Assembly: GCA_937934705.1 (NCBI GenBank)
Contig: CALGYY010000089.1
Location: 1-41,730 of the forward strand
Length of the DNA: 41,730 nt
Reading direction: 5' to 3'
Origin: an uncultured Bacteroidota bacterium
Lineage (GTDB): Bacteria; Bacteroidota; Bacteroidia; Bacteroidales; CAIWKO01
Shown: positions 34,990 through 41,730 of the stretch, one piece after another
Layout: each line of letters starts with the position of its first letter
Numbering within the stretch: the first letter of the stretch is position 1
The notes under the pieces: generated by a model
Told to the model about the DNA's origin: nothing
The model's database searches: none
Seen by the model: only the letters and a program-made list of their open reading frames with translations
Made by a program: the position numbers and the translations under genes

Positions 34990-35320
34990 GGAGGTGATGA
35001 AGCGTCGAAAGTCTTAAGGTCGAAGGTCCAAAAGTCCAAAAGTCGAAAGTCATAAGGTCGGAAAGTCCAAAAGTCATAAGGTCGAAAGTCATAACCCCAG
35101 GCGTACTCCGATACTCCGATACTCCGTTACATTCTCTCGAAAGAAGTGACCGGGTGACGAAGTGACGGGTGACGAAGTGACGGGTGATGAAGCGTCGAAG
35201 GTCCAAAAGTCCAAAAGTCAAAAGTCCGGGCGTACTCCGTTACTCCGATACCCCGATACCCCGTTACATTATCTCGAAAGGCCGCCCCCAATATCTAATA
35301 TCCAATATCCAATATCCAAT
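34990..35320. repeat. Composite repeat locus C (two modules)
   Basis: Begins directly at the stop of the T9SS protein. Same element order as the other two loci, cores at 35126 and 35263 (137 bp apart). The second module is nearly identical to 33170-33300 of the preceding locus, including the tail (GGCCGC then AATATCTAATATCC). No gene was seen here. Confidence 0.85.
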
Positions 35321-35395
35321 CACTATGTGACAAGTGACGCACCAATACGAAAATTGCTTTTATTTGCAACAGAATATCTCAAAAACCGAAACCGG

Positions 35396-35602
35396 ATGAA
35401 AAAAATACTGAACCTTCCGTTTTATGTTCCCGTGCTGGGAATTCTGATCAGTTTCGCGATGATCATCATCAATCTCTGGTTTCCGATGGTTCCATTGCTG
35501 ATCGCCGGAATGGTACTGCTTCATGTCTCCGGATGGCTGGCCGCTATACGTTTTTTTGTTTGCGGTTTCAGCATGTTCAGCGTGGTGCTGTCGTCAGATT
35601 AG
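35396..35602 (+). CDS. Small two-span membrane protein, unknown
   Basis: 68 residues from the ATG at 35396; the frame runs upstream into the repeat, but that part is low-complexity. Two hydrophobic stretches (FYVPVLGILISFAMIIINLWF and MVPLLIAGMVLLHVSGWLAAI) suggest a hairpin in the inner membrane. No family or function recognised. It is the only plus-strand gene between the T9SS protein and the window's right end. It converges on the AMP ligase with a 12-bp gap. Confidence 0.45.
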   Translation: MKKILNLPFYVPVLGILISFAMIIINLWFPMVPLLIAGMVLLHVSGWLAAIRFFVCGFSMFSVVLSSD

Positions 35603-35614
35603 ACAGTATTCAGC

Positions 35615-37252
35615 TCAGATGTCCAGGGTGGAGATGTCTCCCGGATCTTCTCCCATATACCAGGCTTTCAGTACCCGGCGCATGATCTTGCCGGATTTGT
35701 TTTTGGGGATCTCATCAATCACCTTCATATCCTGAGGTGTGGCAATAGACGAGAGTTTGTTTGACAAGTGAAGACGGATCCGCATCTCCAGATCATCATT
35801 CCAGGAATAACCTTCACGCAGGCGGATATAGGCGACCACTTTCTCAAACAAAATATCATCAGGAGCCGCAATTACAGCCGATTCTGCAATTTCAGGGATC
35901 TCCAGCAATGCGCTTTCGATCTCAAAGGGACTGATCAGGTGACCGGCGGTGTTGATCACATCATCGTTACGTCCGACAAACCAATAGTAGCCGTCCATGT
36001 CTTTCCAGGCCAGGTCGCCGGAATAGTAATATCCTTGAGCGAACTTCCCGGCGTAAACTTCCGGGTGGTTGAGGTAGCTGATAAACATGGAGTCCCAACC
36101 CGCCCGGATACAAAGGTTGCCGGTTTCCTTCACCCCCAGGATGTTCCCGTTCTCCGCAATGATCGCCGCTTCAATTGCCTCTATGGGCTTTCCCATACTG
36201 CCCGGACGGATCTCAATGTCCGGACGGTTGCAGATCATAATGCTTCCGGTCTCAGTCTGGAACCAGGTGTCGAAAATGTCGTGCTTCAGCACCTCGCGAC
36301 CCCAGTGGATCACTTCGGGATTCAGAGGCTCGCCTACACTGAAGATATGCCTGAGCCGGTCGAGCCGGTAGGCGGCAAAGAGCGCGGGATCTTCCCGCAT
36401 CAGCATCCTCAGCGCTGTAGGTGCAGTGTACCAAACATCCACCTTTTCGTTTTGCAGCAATTCCATCCATACAGCCGCATCGTAAGTCCCGCCATAATGG
36501 ATCTGCGTGATGCCCAGGCTCCACGGACCGATAATGCCGTATGAGGTTCCGGTCACCCAGCCCTGATCGGCCGTGCACCAGTAAGTGTCACCCGCTTTGA
36601 GACCGAGAATGTGTTCCGCGGTCCACGACTGAAGCAGCAAACTCTGGTGAATATGCTGCACCCCCTTGGGCTTGCCCGTGGATCCGGAAGTATAATGAAG
36701 CACTGATGGCGTGTGCGCGGGAGTCGGAAGGATGTTGTACTGCGCAGAAGCCTGCTGCATCAGCAGGGGAAGGCTGAGGACCTCTTCTGACTGGTGGGCA
36801 TCGGCATCAATCAATAATATTTTGCGTAACCCCGGCAATTTGTCATGTATGCGTAGTACCTTCTTCAGCAGGGCTTTTTTGGTGATGACCAAAGCCGCAT
36901 GGGAGTCCCCCAGACGATCGAGCAGCGCCTCTTCACCGAAATTGGAGAATAAGGTTCCGGCAATGGCCTGCATCTTCAGTATCCCCAGGAAAGAGAAGAA
37001 CTGAAGCGGGTGTTTCGGCAAAAAAGTAAACACGACTTCTCCGGTCTTCACCCCAAGGCTTTCCAGTGCATTTGCGACACGGTTGCTTTCCTCGTTCAAT
37101 TCCCTGAAGCTGTAATCTCTCCGGCGGTCACCGCTTTCGATCCAGCGGAAAGCCACCTGATCGCCGCGACCTTCTTCACAATGGCGGGTGCATACGTGAT
37201 AGGCTATGTTATACTGACCCCTGAGGTCAAATGATAATTTGGGTTCGATCAT
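35615..37252 (-). CDS. Acetyl-CoA-synthetase-like AMP-forming ligase
   Basis: 545 residues from the ATG at 37252; a longer frame runs through the MBOAT stop. ANL-superfamily signatures are in order: HYTSGSTGKPKGVQH (P-loop), GWVTGTSYGIIGPW, TWFQTETGS, YYSGDLAWKDMDGYYWFVGR and GRNDDVINTAGHLISPFEIE. The final catalytic Lys is in PKNKSGKIMRRVL. It activates a short carboxylic acid as the adenylate, then thioesterifies it. Length fits AcsA-type enzymes (shorter than the ~650-residue Acs). The ATG shares one base with the MBOAT stop (TGATG), so translation is coupled, and an acyl supply for the MBOAT step is likely. The acceptor could be CoA or a carrier protein. Confidence 0.88.
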   Translation of the reverse strand: MIEPKLSFDLRGQYNIAYHVCTRHCEEGRGDQVAFRWIESGDRRRDYSFRELNEESNRVANALESLGVKTGEVVFTFLPKHPLQFFSFLGILKMQAIAGTLFSNFGEEALLDRLGDSHAALVITKKALLKKVLRIHDKLPGLRKILLIDADAHQSEEVLSLPLLMQQASAQYNILPTPAHTPSVLHYTSGSTGKPKGVQHIHQSLLLQSWTAEHILGLKAGDTYWCTADQGWVTGTSYGIIGPWSLGITQIHYGGTYDAAVWMELLQNEKVDVWYTAPTALRMLMREDPALFAAYRLDRLRHIFSVGEPLNPEVIHWGREVLKHDIFDTWFQTETGSIMICNRPDIEIRPGSMGKPIEAIEAAIIAENGNILGVKETGNLCIRAGWDSMFISYLNHPEVYAGKFAQGYYYSGDLAWKDMDGYYWFVGRNDDVINTAGHLISPFEIESALLEIPEIAESAVIAAPDDILFEKVVAYIRLREGYSWNDDLEMRIRLHLSNKLSSIATPQDMKVIDEIPKNKSGKIMRRVLKAWYMGEDPGDISTLDI

Positions 37253-38730
37253 CAGAATTCGAGGTATTTGAATGCCTGTGCTTCGGTACTGAATGCCTGG
37301 TAAATGGCAAATACTGCGGCAGCGACAGCAAGCACTTTCAGTGTCCAGTGCAGGCGGACAAAGGTGTTGCGGGCGCCGTCGACCCATTTCATGGGGAGAT
37401 AATGCAGAAGTAGTCCGGCCACCAGCACGATCAGAGGAATGAGGTACATCTCAGCCCAGGCGCCGGCCAGGGTGAAGTCGGTTTGCGTGAAGATCCTGGT
37501 GATCAGGAACCAGGCTTTTTCAAGGCTGTCGGCGCTGAACACGATGAAGGTAAACATCAGGAAATGGAAGGTGAGCACAATGCTGATGACCTTATACCAT
37601 GCACCCTTGTTCTTCTTTTTGAACTTTGTGCGGGCCTTGTTGGTTGCGATGTCCCAGCCCAGGGCAATGGCGTGGAGGCAGCCCCAGACGATGAATGTCC
37701 ACAGGGCATCATGCCAGAATCCGCAAAGGATGAAGGTGATCATCACTGCGATGACAAGTCCGGTGGTGCCGGCCCGGCGCATGCTCACCGAGAGCGGACT
37801 GAAAAGATAATCGCGAAGCCATGACGACAGCGTCATGTGCCAGCGGCGCCAGAAATCAGTCAGGTTCTGCGCCAGGAAGGGTTTGTTGAAGTTGGGCAGG
37901 ATGTTGAATCCCAGCAGCAGTGCAATCCCGATCACCATATCGGTATATCCGCTGAAGTCGAAATACAGTTGAACGAGATTGGCGTAGCCCGCCATGAGGA
38001 TCTCGAAGCCATTGAAATACTCCGGTGATTCAAAAACCCTGACCACCAGGTTGGCTCCGAGCATATCGGCAATCACGATCTTTTTAAAGGCTCCGCTCAG
38101 GATCAGGAACAAGCCTTTGCCGATCATTTCCCTGCTCAGACTGAAACGTGCGCTGAACTGCGGCAACAGGTCCCTGGCACGGGAAATCGGTCCGGCGAGA
38201 ATGTTGGGAAAGAAGGATACAAAAAGCAGGTAATTCCAGTAACTGCTTTCGGCTTTATCAATTTCTTCCCGATATATATCCAGTGTATAGGTCAGGGTTT
38301 TGAAAATATAATAGGAGATCCCGATAGGCATGAGCACATCCACCACCCAGGGTGCGGGTTCGCTGAAGATGCCGAATATCAGGCCCAGCAGGAAGTTCGC
38401 GTATTTGAAAAAAACCAGTATCCCCAGGTTGATGAAGACACTGAGCATCATCAGTCCTTTCTTCTTCGCTGCCGAAGGGGTTGCCAGCATGGCCCGGCCG
38501 ATCAGGAAATCGCAGGAGGCCACCAGCACCAGAAGAATCACGAAAAGTCCGCTGAGCTTGTAATAGAAATACAGGCTGAAGAGCAGAAGAAGGATATTCC
38601 GTGCTTTGGGCCGGGGAAAAACCAGGAGATAAATGCTGTAAAAAACTGAAAACACCAGGATAAAGAGTACCGACTGGTAGATCAGCAGGTAATTGGGATT
38701 ATAGGTCAGTGCCTTCAGGAAATCCATCAC
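37252..38730 (-). CDS. MBOAT-family membrane O-acyltransferase (second copy)
   Basis: 492 residues with about ten membrane segments. PIGISYYIFKTLTYTLDIYR, SFFPNILAGPISRARDL, YFDFSGYTDMVIGIALLLGF and NKPFLAQNLTDFWRRWH are typical of the family. Putative catalytic His298 (RRWHMTLSSWL) and His340 (GFWHDALWTF). It transfers an acyl group to a periplasmic acceptor; substrate unknown. Met2 (38727) is an equally good start. It starts 15 bp after the LysM/SGNH gene and ends in a 1-base overlap with the AMP ligase. Confidence 0.9.
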   Translation of the reverse strand: MMDFLKALTYNPNYLLIYQSVLFILVFSVFYSIYLLVFPRPKARNILLLLFSLYFYYKLSGLFVILLVLVASCDFLIGRAMLATPSAAKKKGLMMLSVFINLGILVFFKYANFLLGLIFGIFSEPAPWVVDVLMPIGISYYIFKTLTYTLDIYREEIDKAESSYWNYLLFVSFFPNILAGPISRARDLLPQFSARFSLSREMIGKGLFLILSGAFKKIVIADMLGANLVVRVFESPEYFNGFEILMAGYANLVQLYFDFSGYTDMVIGIALLLGFNILPNFNKPFLAQNLTDFWRRWHMTLSSWLRDYLFSPLSVSMRRAGTTGLVIAVMITFILCGFWHDALWTFIVWGCLHAIALGWDIATNKARTKFKKKNKGAWYKVISIVLTFHFLMFTFIVFSADSLEKAWFLITRIFTQTDFTLAGAWAEMYLIPLIVLVAGLLLHYLPMKWVDGARNTFVRLHWTLKVLAVAAAVFAIYQAFSTEAQAFKYLEF

Positions 38731-38745
38731 GGGATGATACTTTGA

Positions 38746-40593
38746 CTAAGGGATTAATAATATCTGTCCGATACTCAGTTTGTCGCTTTTCAGGTTATTG
38801 GCCTTCTTGATCGCGTCGACCGTAGTTTTGTATTTCTGTGCCAGGCCCCAGAGGGTGTCCCCCTGCTTTACGGTGTAGGCGATCTTGCGGTTGGTATTCC
38901 GTGTGTTGTTGGGCACGGTAGCCTGTGTCTTGTTCTGGGTCTGCGTTTTGTTGGTCTGCACCTGCTGGGTGTTGACGGGAGTCTGCGTTTTCACTCCCTT
39001 TTTATAAATCACCAGCGTTTTCCCGGCGATGATCTTTGTTCCGCTCAATCCGTTCCAGTATTGCAGCTCCTTGACGCTGACGCCGAATTTCAGGGCGATG
39101 CTCCCCAGGTTGTCGCCCGAACGGATGGTGTAGTAAATCTTGTCGTCGCCCTCGGTGATCATCTCCGGTTCATGATAAACTTCGGTCACCACTTTTTTGG
39201 ATTCCACGCCGAAATTGATTTCCTCCACAAAATAGGTTTTCAGGCTGCTGGTGTCGATCAGGTGCCTTTCTGCCAGCAGACTGTCCTGCTCCGGATGTTC
39301 CAGCCAGGCGAGGTAAGAATTCAGCAGGGCGTTCAGGAAGAGTTCACCCCTGACCTGGTAGCCCGGGGTGGTTAAATGTACTTTGTCGCTTTGTGCAAGT
39401 CCCCGTTTGAGCCACTGGTTCATTGAAGCTTTTCCGCCTGCAATGTCATAATAGTTATACCAGGCACAGTTCTTTTCGGTGGCCACCTTGCGGGTGATTT
39501 CAGCAAAGCCTGCACATTCCACCACATCACGTTTTCTGCGGTAGTAGATGTCCTGGGCACAGTTTACGATGATGGCCGTGCCGGGACAGGCGGCCTGTAC
39601 CTGGTCGATGACGTTGCGGATGTTGGCTTCGATCTCCGCGGGGTAATAACCACCGGCAAAGAAGTCATTGGCCCCGAGGTCCAGCACCAGAAGGTCGGGC
39701 TTGTAAGCCTGCAGTTGCGAAGCAAAGAGCTTCTGACGCAGCAGGCTGCGGTATCCTGCCCCGTTGACACCGGTGCTGCTGTAGAGCACCCCGTTGTTGT
39801 TGCGGCTCTCGATGAGTATGCCGTAGAATTCCAGAAAGTTTTGTCCGGCAGAAGTTTTCCTGACAAAGAAATCAAGCGTATCAGCACTGGCGGGGAGCTG
39901 GATTTCAATATACGGGTCCGTATCCGGTGAATTGCAATCGATGTGTACGGGGGGATTTCCCGCGCCTGATTTCATCATCAGGTCATAGCTTGAAGAATCC
40001 TGTTTGCAGAAGATTTTCAGCCGGGTGAAATCGTCTTTGATGTGACCGTAGCGGAAAACCAGTCTGAAGCTCGCATTGGTATCTGTGGTGCGTATGGTCG
40101 CCCCGATGAGTCCCATATCCAGCAGGGCCTCGCGCTGGGTGCTGCGGCTGTAAGTCCAGTTGCCCTCGCAGGAGGTTTTGTAATCGTAGGCTGAATGGGT
40201 GCCAGCTGCTTTGAAAGGGAATACCAGACCTCTGCCCCCGTATCCGAGAATCTCCTGCATGCGGTTACGGATGGAGCCGGTCATAATATCAGCGTGGATG
40301 TGCGAATCACCGACATGGAGAATGCGGAGTTTTCGGTAAGGCACGCGCGGGATTTTGCGGAAAAAGGAATCCAGTGCCAGTGGAGAGCAGTATTCGATGA
40401 AATTTTTCTCGTAGCGGATAAAGGGGTAGTATGACTGGTAGCGGATGAGGCTGCGGATATGGTTCGGACTTTCGAGTGAATCGGTCAGCAGAGGGAGTTC
40501 CCTTCCGGGACCGCCGGAGCTTGAGCCGATCACCAGAATGACTGCCAGGGTCAGAAAGAGGGCAAAGGGGGAATATTTTCTGAATTTTTTCAT
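38746..40593 (-). CDS. SGNH-hydrolase-like protein with two C-terminal LysM domains
   Basis: 615 residues with an N-terminal membrane anchor or signal (about 10-25). SGNH blocks: Ser97 in HVGDSHIHADIM, Asn309 in LDLGANDFF, and Asp403/His406 in SDKVHLTTPGY. Two LysM domains follow: 487-530 (YYTIRSGDNLGSIALKFGV) and 572-615 (AYTVKQGDTLWGLAQKYK). They are separated by a Thr/Gln/Asn-rich linker. LysM binds peptidoglycan or chitin-like glycans, so the SGNH domain is held near the wall. The SGNH domain may remove or transfer the acyl group that the operon makes. Its ATG overlaps the upstream gene's stop by 4 bp. Confidence 0.88.
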   Translation of the reverse strand: MKKFRKYSPFALFLTLAVILVIGSSSGGPGRELPLLTDSLESPNHIRSLIRYQSYYPFIRYEKNFIEYCSPLALDSFFRKIPRVPYRKLRILHVGDSHIHADIMTGSIRNRMQEILGYGGRGLVFPFKAAGTHSAYDYKTSCEGNWTYSRSTQREALLDMGLIGATIRTTDTNASFRLVFRYGHIKDDFTRLKIFCKQDSSSYDLMMKSGAGNPPVHIDCNSPDTDPYIEIQLPASADTLDFFVRKTSAGQNFLEFYGILIESRNNNGVLYSSTGVNGAGYRSLLRQKLFASQLQAYKPDLLVLDLGANDFFAGGYYPAEIEANIRNVIDQVQAACPGTAIIVNCAQDIYYRRKRDVVECAGFAEITRKVATEKNCAWYNYYDIAGGKASMNQWLKRGLAQSDKVHLTTPGYQVRGELFLNALLNSYLAWLEHPEQDSLLAERHLIDTSSLKTYFVEEINFGVESKKVVTEVYHEPEMITEGDDKIYYTIRSGDNLGSIALKFGVSVKELQYWNGLSGTKIIAGKTLVIYKKGVKTQTPVNTQQVQTNKTQTQNKTQATVPNNTRNTNRKIAYTVKQGDTLWGLAQKYKTTVDAIKKANNLKSDKLSIGQILLIP

Positions 40594-41678
40594 TCGTTCA
40601 CCTGGTGTTTTCTTCTTTTATGCAGGTAATGGTTGTATTCAACCATCAGGGCATCCACCAGCTCGTTGGCCACTACTTCCTGACCGGATGCGGAGAAATG
40701 CCCGTTGGTGACGGCCAGTTTGCGTGAGGCCCATGTGAGGATGGAGTTTGATCCGCCCATCATATGGAAAAGGTCGAAAAATGCGCAGTTGGCTTTCAGC
40801 GCTGCATTTTTCTGGGCTTCCACAATCCTCGGGAGCCAGGGGTAGGAAGAGTATCCTCCGGTACTGCCGCGGGCCATATCACCGGAGCTGACCACCAGTA
40901 TGCTCAGGTCAGGATCCAGATTGCGGAACTTCATAAAGATCTTGTAATACATGTCTTCAATGGCCAGGCAGGCTTTTTCGGAATGTACGCAGGGAACTAC
41001 ATTCGCCCCGTACTGGAAGATGATCAGCCGGGTGTTGGTGAGCTCCAGCATACGTTTCAGGTGGTCGTCATTGATCAGCACCAGGCCGTCGCCGCTGTGA
41101 CCGCGTATCGCGTAATTATCCACCTGCACTCCATTGATTTCGTCGAGATAGATACCGTAAAAATCGGGACTGTTGGCAGCGTTGAATTCAATGCGCAGTT
41201 TAAGCACCGGTTCGTCCAGAACACGCTTGTGCATTTGTACCTTATCAGACGGCGGCAGGGTATCGGTGAGCATTCTTTTGCCGGTTTCATTGTTGATATA
41301 ATGCACCAGGGTATGATCCTGCGAACGGCCATAGAGTACGCTGACTTTTTTGTATTTAAGATGAGGCTCCAGTTTGACCGAAACATAGGCTCCGTTGTAT
41401 ACATTGCTGAAGTCGATGTTCTGGGTATCTTTCACCGCGCTGTGTCCGCTGCTGTCACCCTCTTCGGGCTGGTAAACCGCGTGCCGGCTGAAGTGCCACA
41501 CCAGCCCGCTGAGCCCGTAGTAACTGTTGCTGTAACGGTTGTGAAATACCGTGTACTTTGCCCAGTTGCCGCTGCTGTTGCGCACGTAGCTGACAGGGGA
41601 GAGGTCTTTCATGGGAACATAACCCACCCCTGAACCACCGAATTTCTCGTGGAATTTTTCGCGCATCACCCACGACAT
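40590..41678 (-). CDS. SGNH-like protein, 5' end frameshifted or truncated
   Basis: 362 residues from the ATG at 41678, but coding similarity continues upstream to the window edge. Codons just before the ATG read GGTAQLEGDR, which fits the SGNH block I of its neighbour. An in-frame TGA lies at 41714-41712, so this ATG is probably not the true start. The rest resembles the LysM/SGNH protein: GSGVGYVPMKDL near the start, IFQYGANVVP (Asn226) and VTNGHFSASGQ (His327). The Asp of the usual Asp-x-x-His is Thr324 here. It is the first visible gene of the operon and overlaps the next by 4 bp. Confidence 0.65.
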   Translation of the reverse strand: MSWVMREKFHEKFGGSGVGYVPMKDLSPVSYVRNSSGNWAKYTVFHNRYSNSYYGLSGLVWHFSRHAVYQPEEGDSSGHSAVKDTQNIDFSNVYNGAYVSVKLEPHLKYKKVSVLYGRSQDHTLVHYINNETGKRMLTDTLPPSDKVQMHKRVLDEPVLKLRIEFNAANSPDFYGIYLDEINGVQVDNYAIRGHSGDGLVLINDDHLKRMLELTNTRLIIFQYGANVVPCVHSEKACLAIEDMYYKIFMKFRNLDPDLSILVVSSGDMARGSTGGYSSYPWLPRIVEAQKNAALKANCAFFDLFHMMGGSNSILTWASRKLAVTNGHFSASGQEVVANELVDALMVEYNHYLHKRRKHQVNE

Positions 41679-41730
41679 CCTGTCGCCCTCAAGCTGGGCC
41701 GTGCCTCCCGATCATGACAACCTTAAGGAT
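41679..41730 (-). other. Probable one-base frameshift at the window edge
   Basis: On the minus strand, frame of the first bases reads ILKVVMIG and the frame of the downstream gene reads GGTAQLEGDRMSW. Removing one G of the GGG at 41709-41707 joins them into ILKVVMIGGTAQLEGDRM, which looks like SGNH block I. Hence a probable insertion in a homopolymer. Confidence 0.45.

Noticed and set aside
32150..35320. CRISPR array
   Set aside because: Repeats are long composite modules of low-complexity blocks, adjacent modules are alike throughout, and there are no unique spacers of constant length or cas genes.
35162..35395. Extension of the small membrane protein into the repeat
   Set aside because: The extra residues are translated repeat sequence; the ATG at 35396 precedes the membrane segments directly.
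40764..41633. Plus-strand open frame of 289 residues
   Set aside because: Antisense shadow of the SGNH-like gene.
1..41730. tRNA, rRNA, transposase or integrase genes
   Set aside because: None was recognised on either strand by eye; short tRNA genes could not be excluded without a dedicated search.

Overview
The window looks like a piece of a Bacteroidota chromosome, most likely an anaerobic or microaerophilic, environmental Bacteroidales-like organism. Four things point there. Several exported proteins carry the C-terminal sorting domain of the type IX secretion system (T9SS). Many genes are preceded by the Bacteroidota promoter -7 box TAnnTTTG. There is a DUF4249 lipoprotein. An oxygen-defence pair, rubrerythrin and a flavin reductase-rubredoxin fusion, suggests an anaerobic lifestyle. 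No rRNA, tRNA, CRISPR array or transposase was recognised. Both extreme ends carry a likely one-base frameshift, which fits a metagenomic contig whose ends are poorly covered.

Layout. 1-870: end of a plus-strand unit with a DUF4249 lipoprotein. 868-4211 (minus): folE and a PTPS/QueD-like pterin enzyme, then a PpiD-like membrane-anchored folding factor with a clear promoter and terminator. 4282-8603 (minus): coaX, a FadL-like outer-membrane protein, lptC and a polytopic membrane protein. 8641-16586 (minus): an eight-gene nucleotide-sugar/capsule operon. It contains an aminotransferase, an acetyltransferase, an oxidoreductase and a dehydrogenase that together resemble the route to UDP-2,3-diacetamido-2,3-dideoxyglucuronic acid, followed by galE, rfbB, a UDP-HexNAc 4-epimerase-like SDR and a CpsB/CapC-type PHP phosphatase. 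16770-19362 (plus): outer-membrane protein, waaA (Kdo transferase) and rdgB. 19352-20344 (minus): ddl. 20422-27133 (minus): a large T9SS-exported papain-like protein followed by an MBOAT/AlgX-like O-acyltransferase pair. 27320-31057 (minus): a secreted protein with a duplicated CxxC-containing domain, rubrerythrin, flavin reductase-rubredoxin, an RluD-like pseudouridine synthase and an orphan acyl carrier protein. 31141-32085 (minus): a TPR protein. 32150-35320: a repeat-rich island with three loci of composite ~130-bp modules, enclosing an AT-richer ORF6N gene and a T9SS beta-propeller-like protein. 35396-35602: a small membrane protein. 35615-41678 (minus): a tightly packed operon of two SGNH-like proteins (one with two LysM domains), an MBOAT O-acyltransferase and an acetyl-CoA-synthetase-like AMP ligase.

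Theme. Much of the window builds or modifies the cell surface: lipid A/Kdo, LPS export, capsule sugars, peptidoglycan precursor, and two separate O-acylation modules. The most intriguing unit is the last operon. Together with the acyl carrier protein 4.5 kb away it provides the same part types as the Dlt D-alanylation system (AMP ligase, carrier protein, MBOAT, SGNH protein). The repeat island is the most unusual piece of DNA structure.
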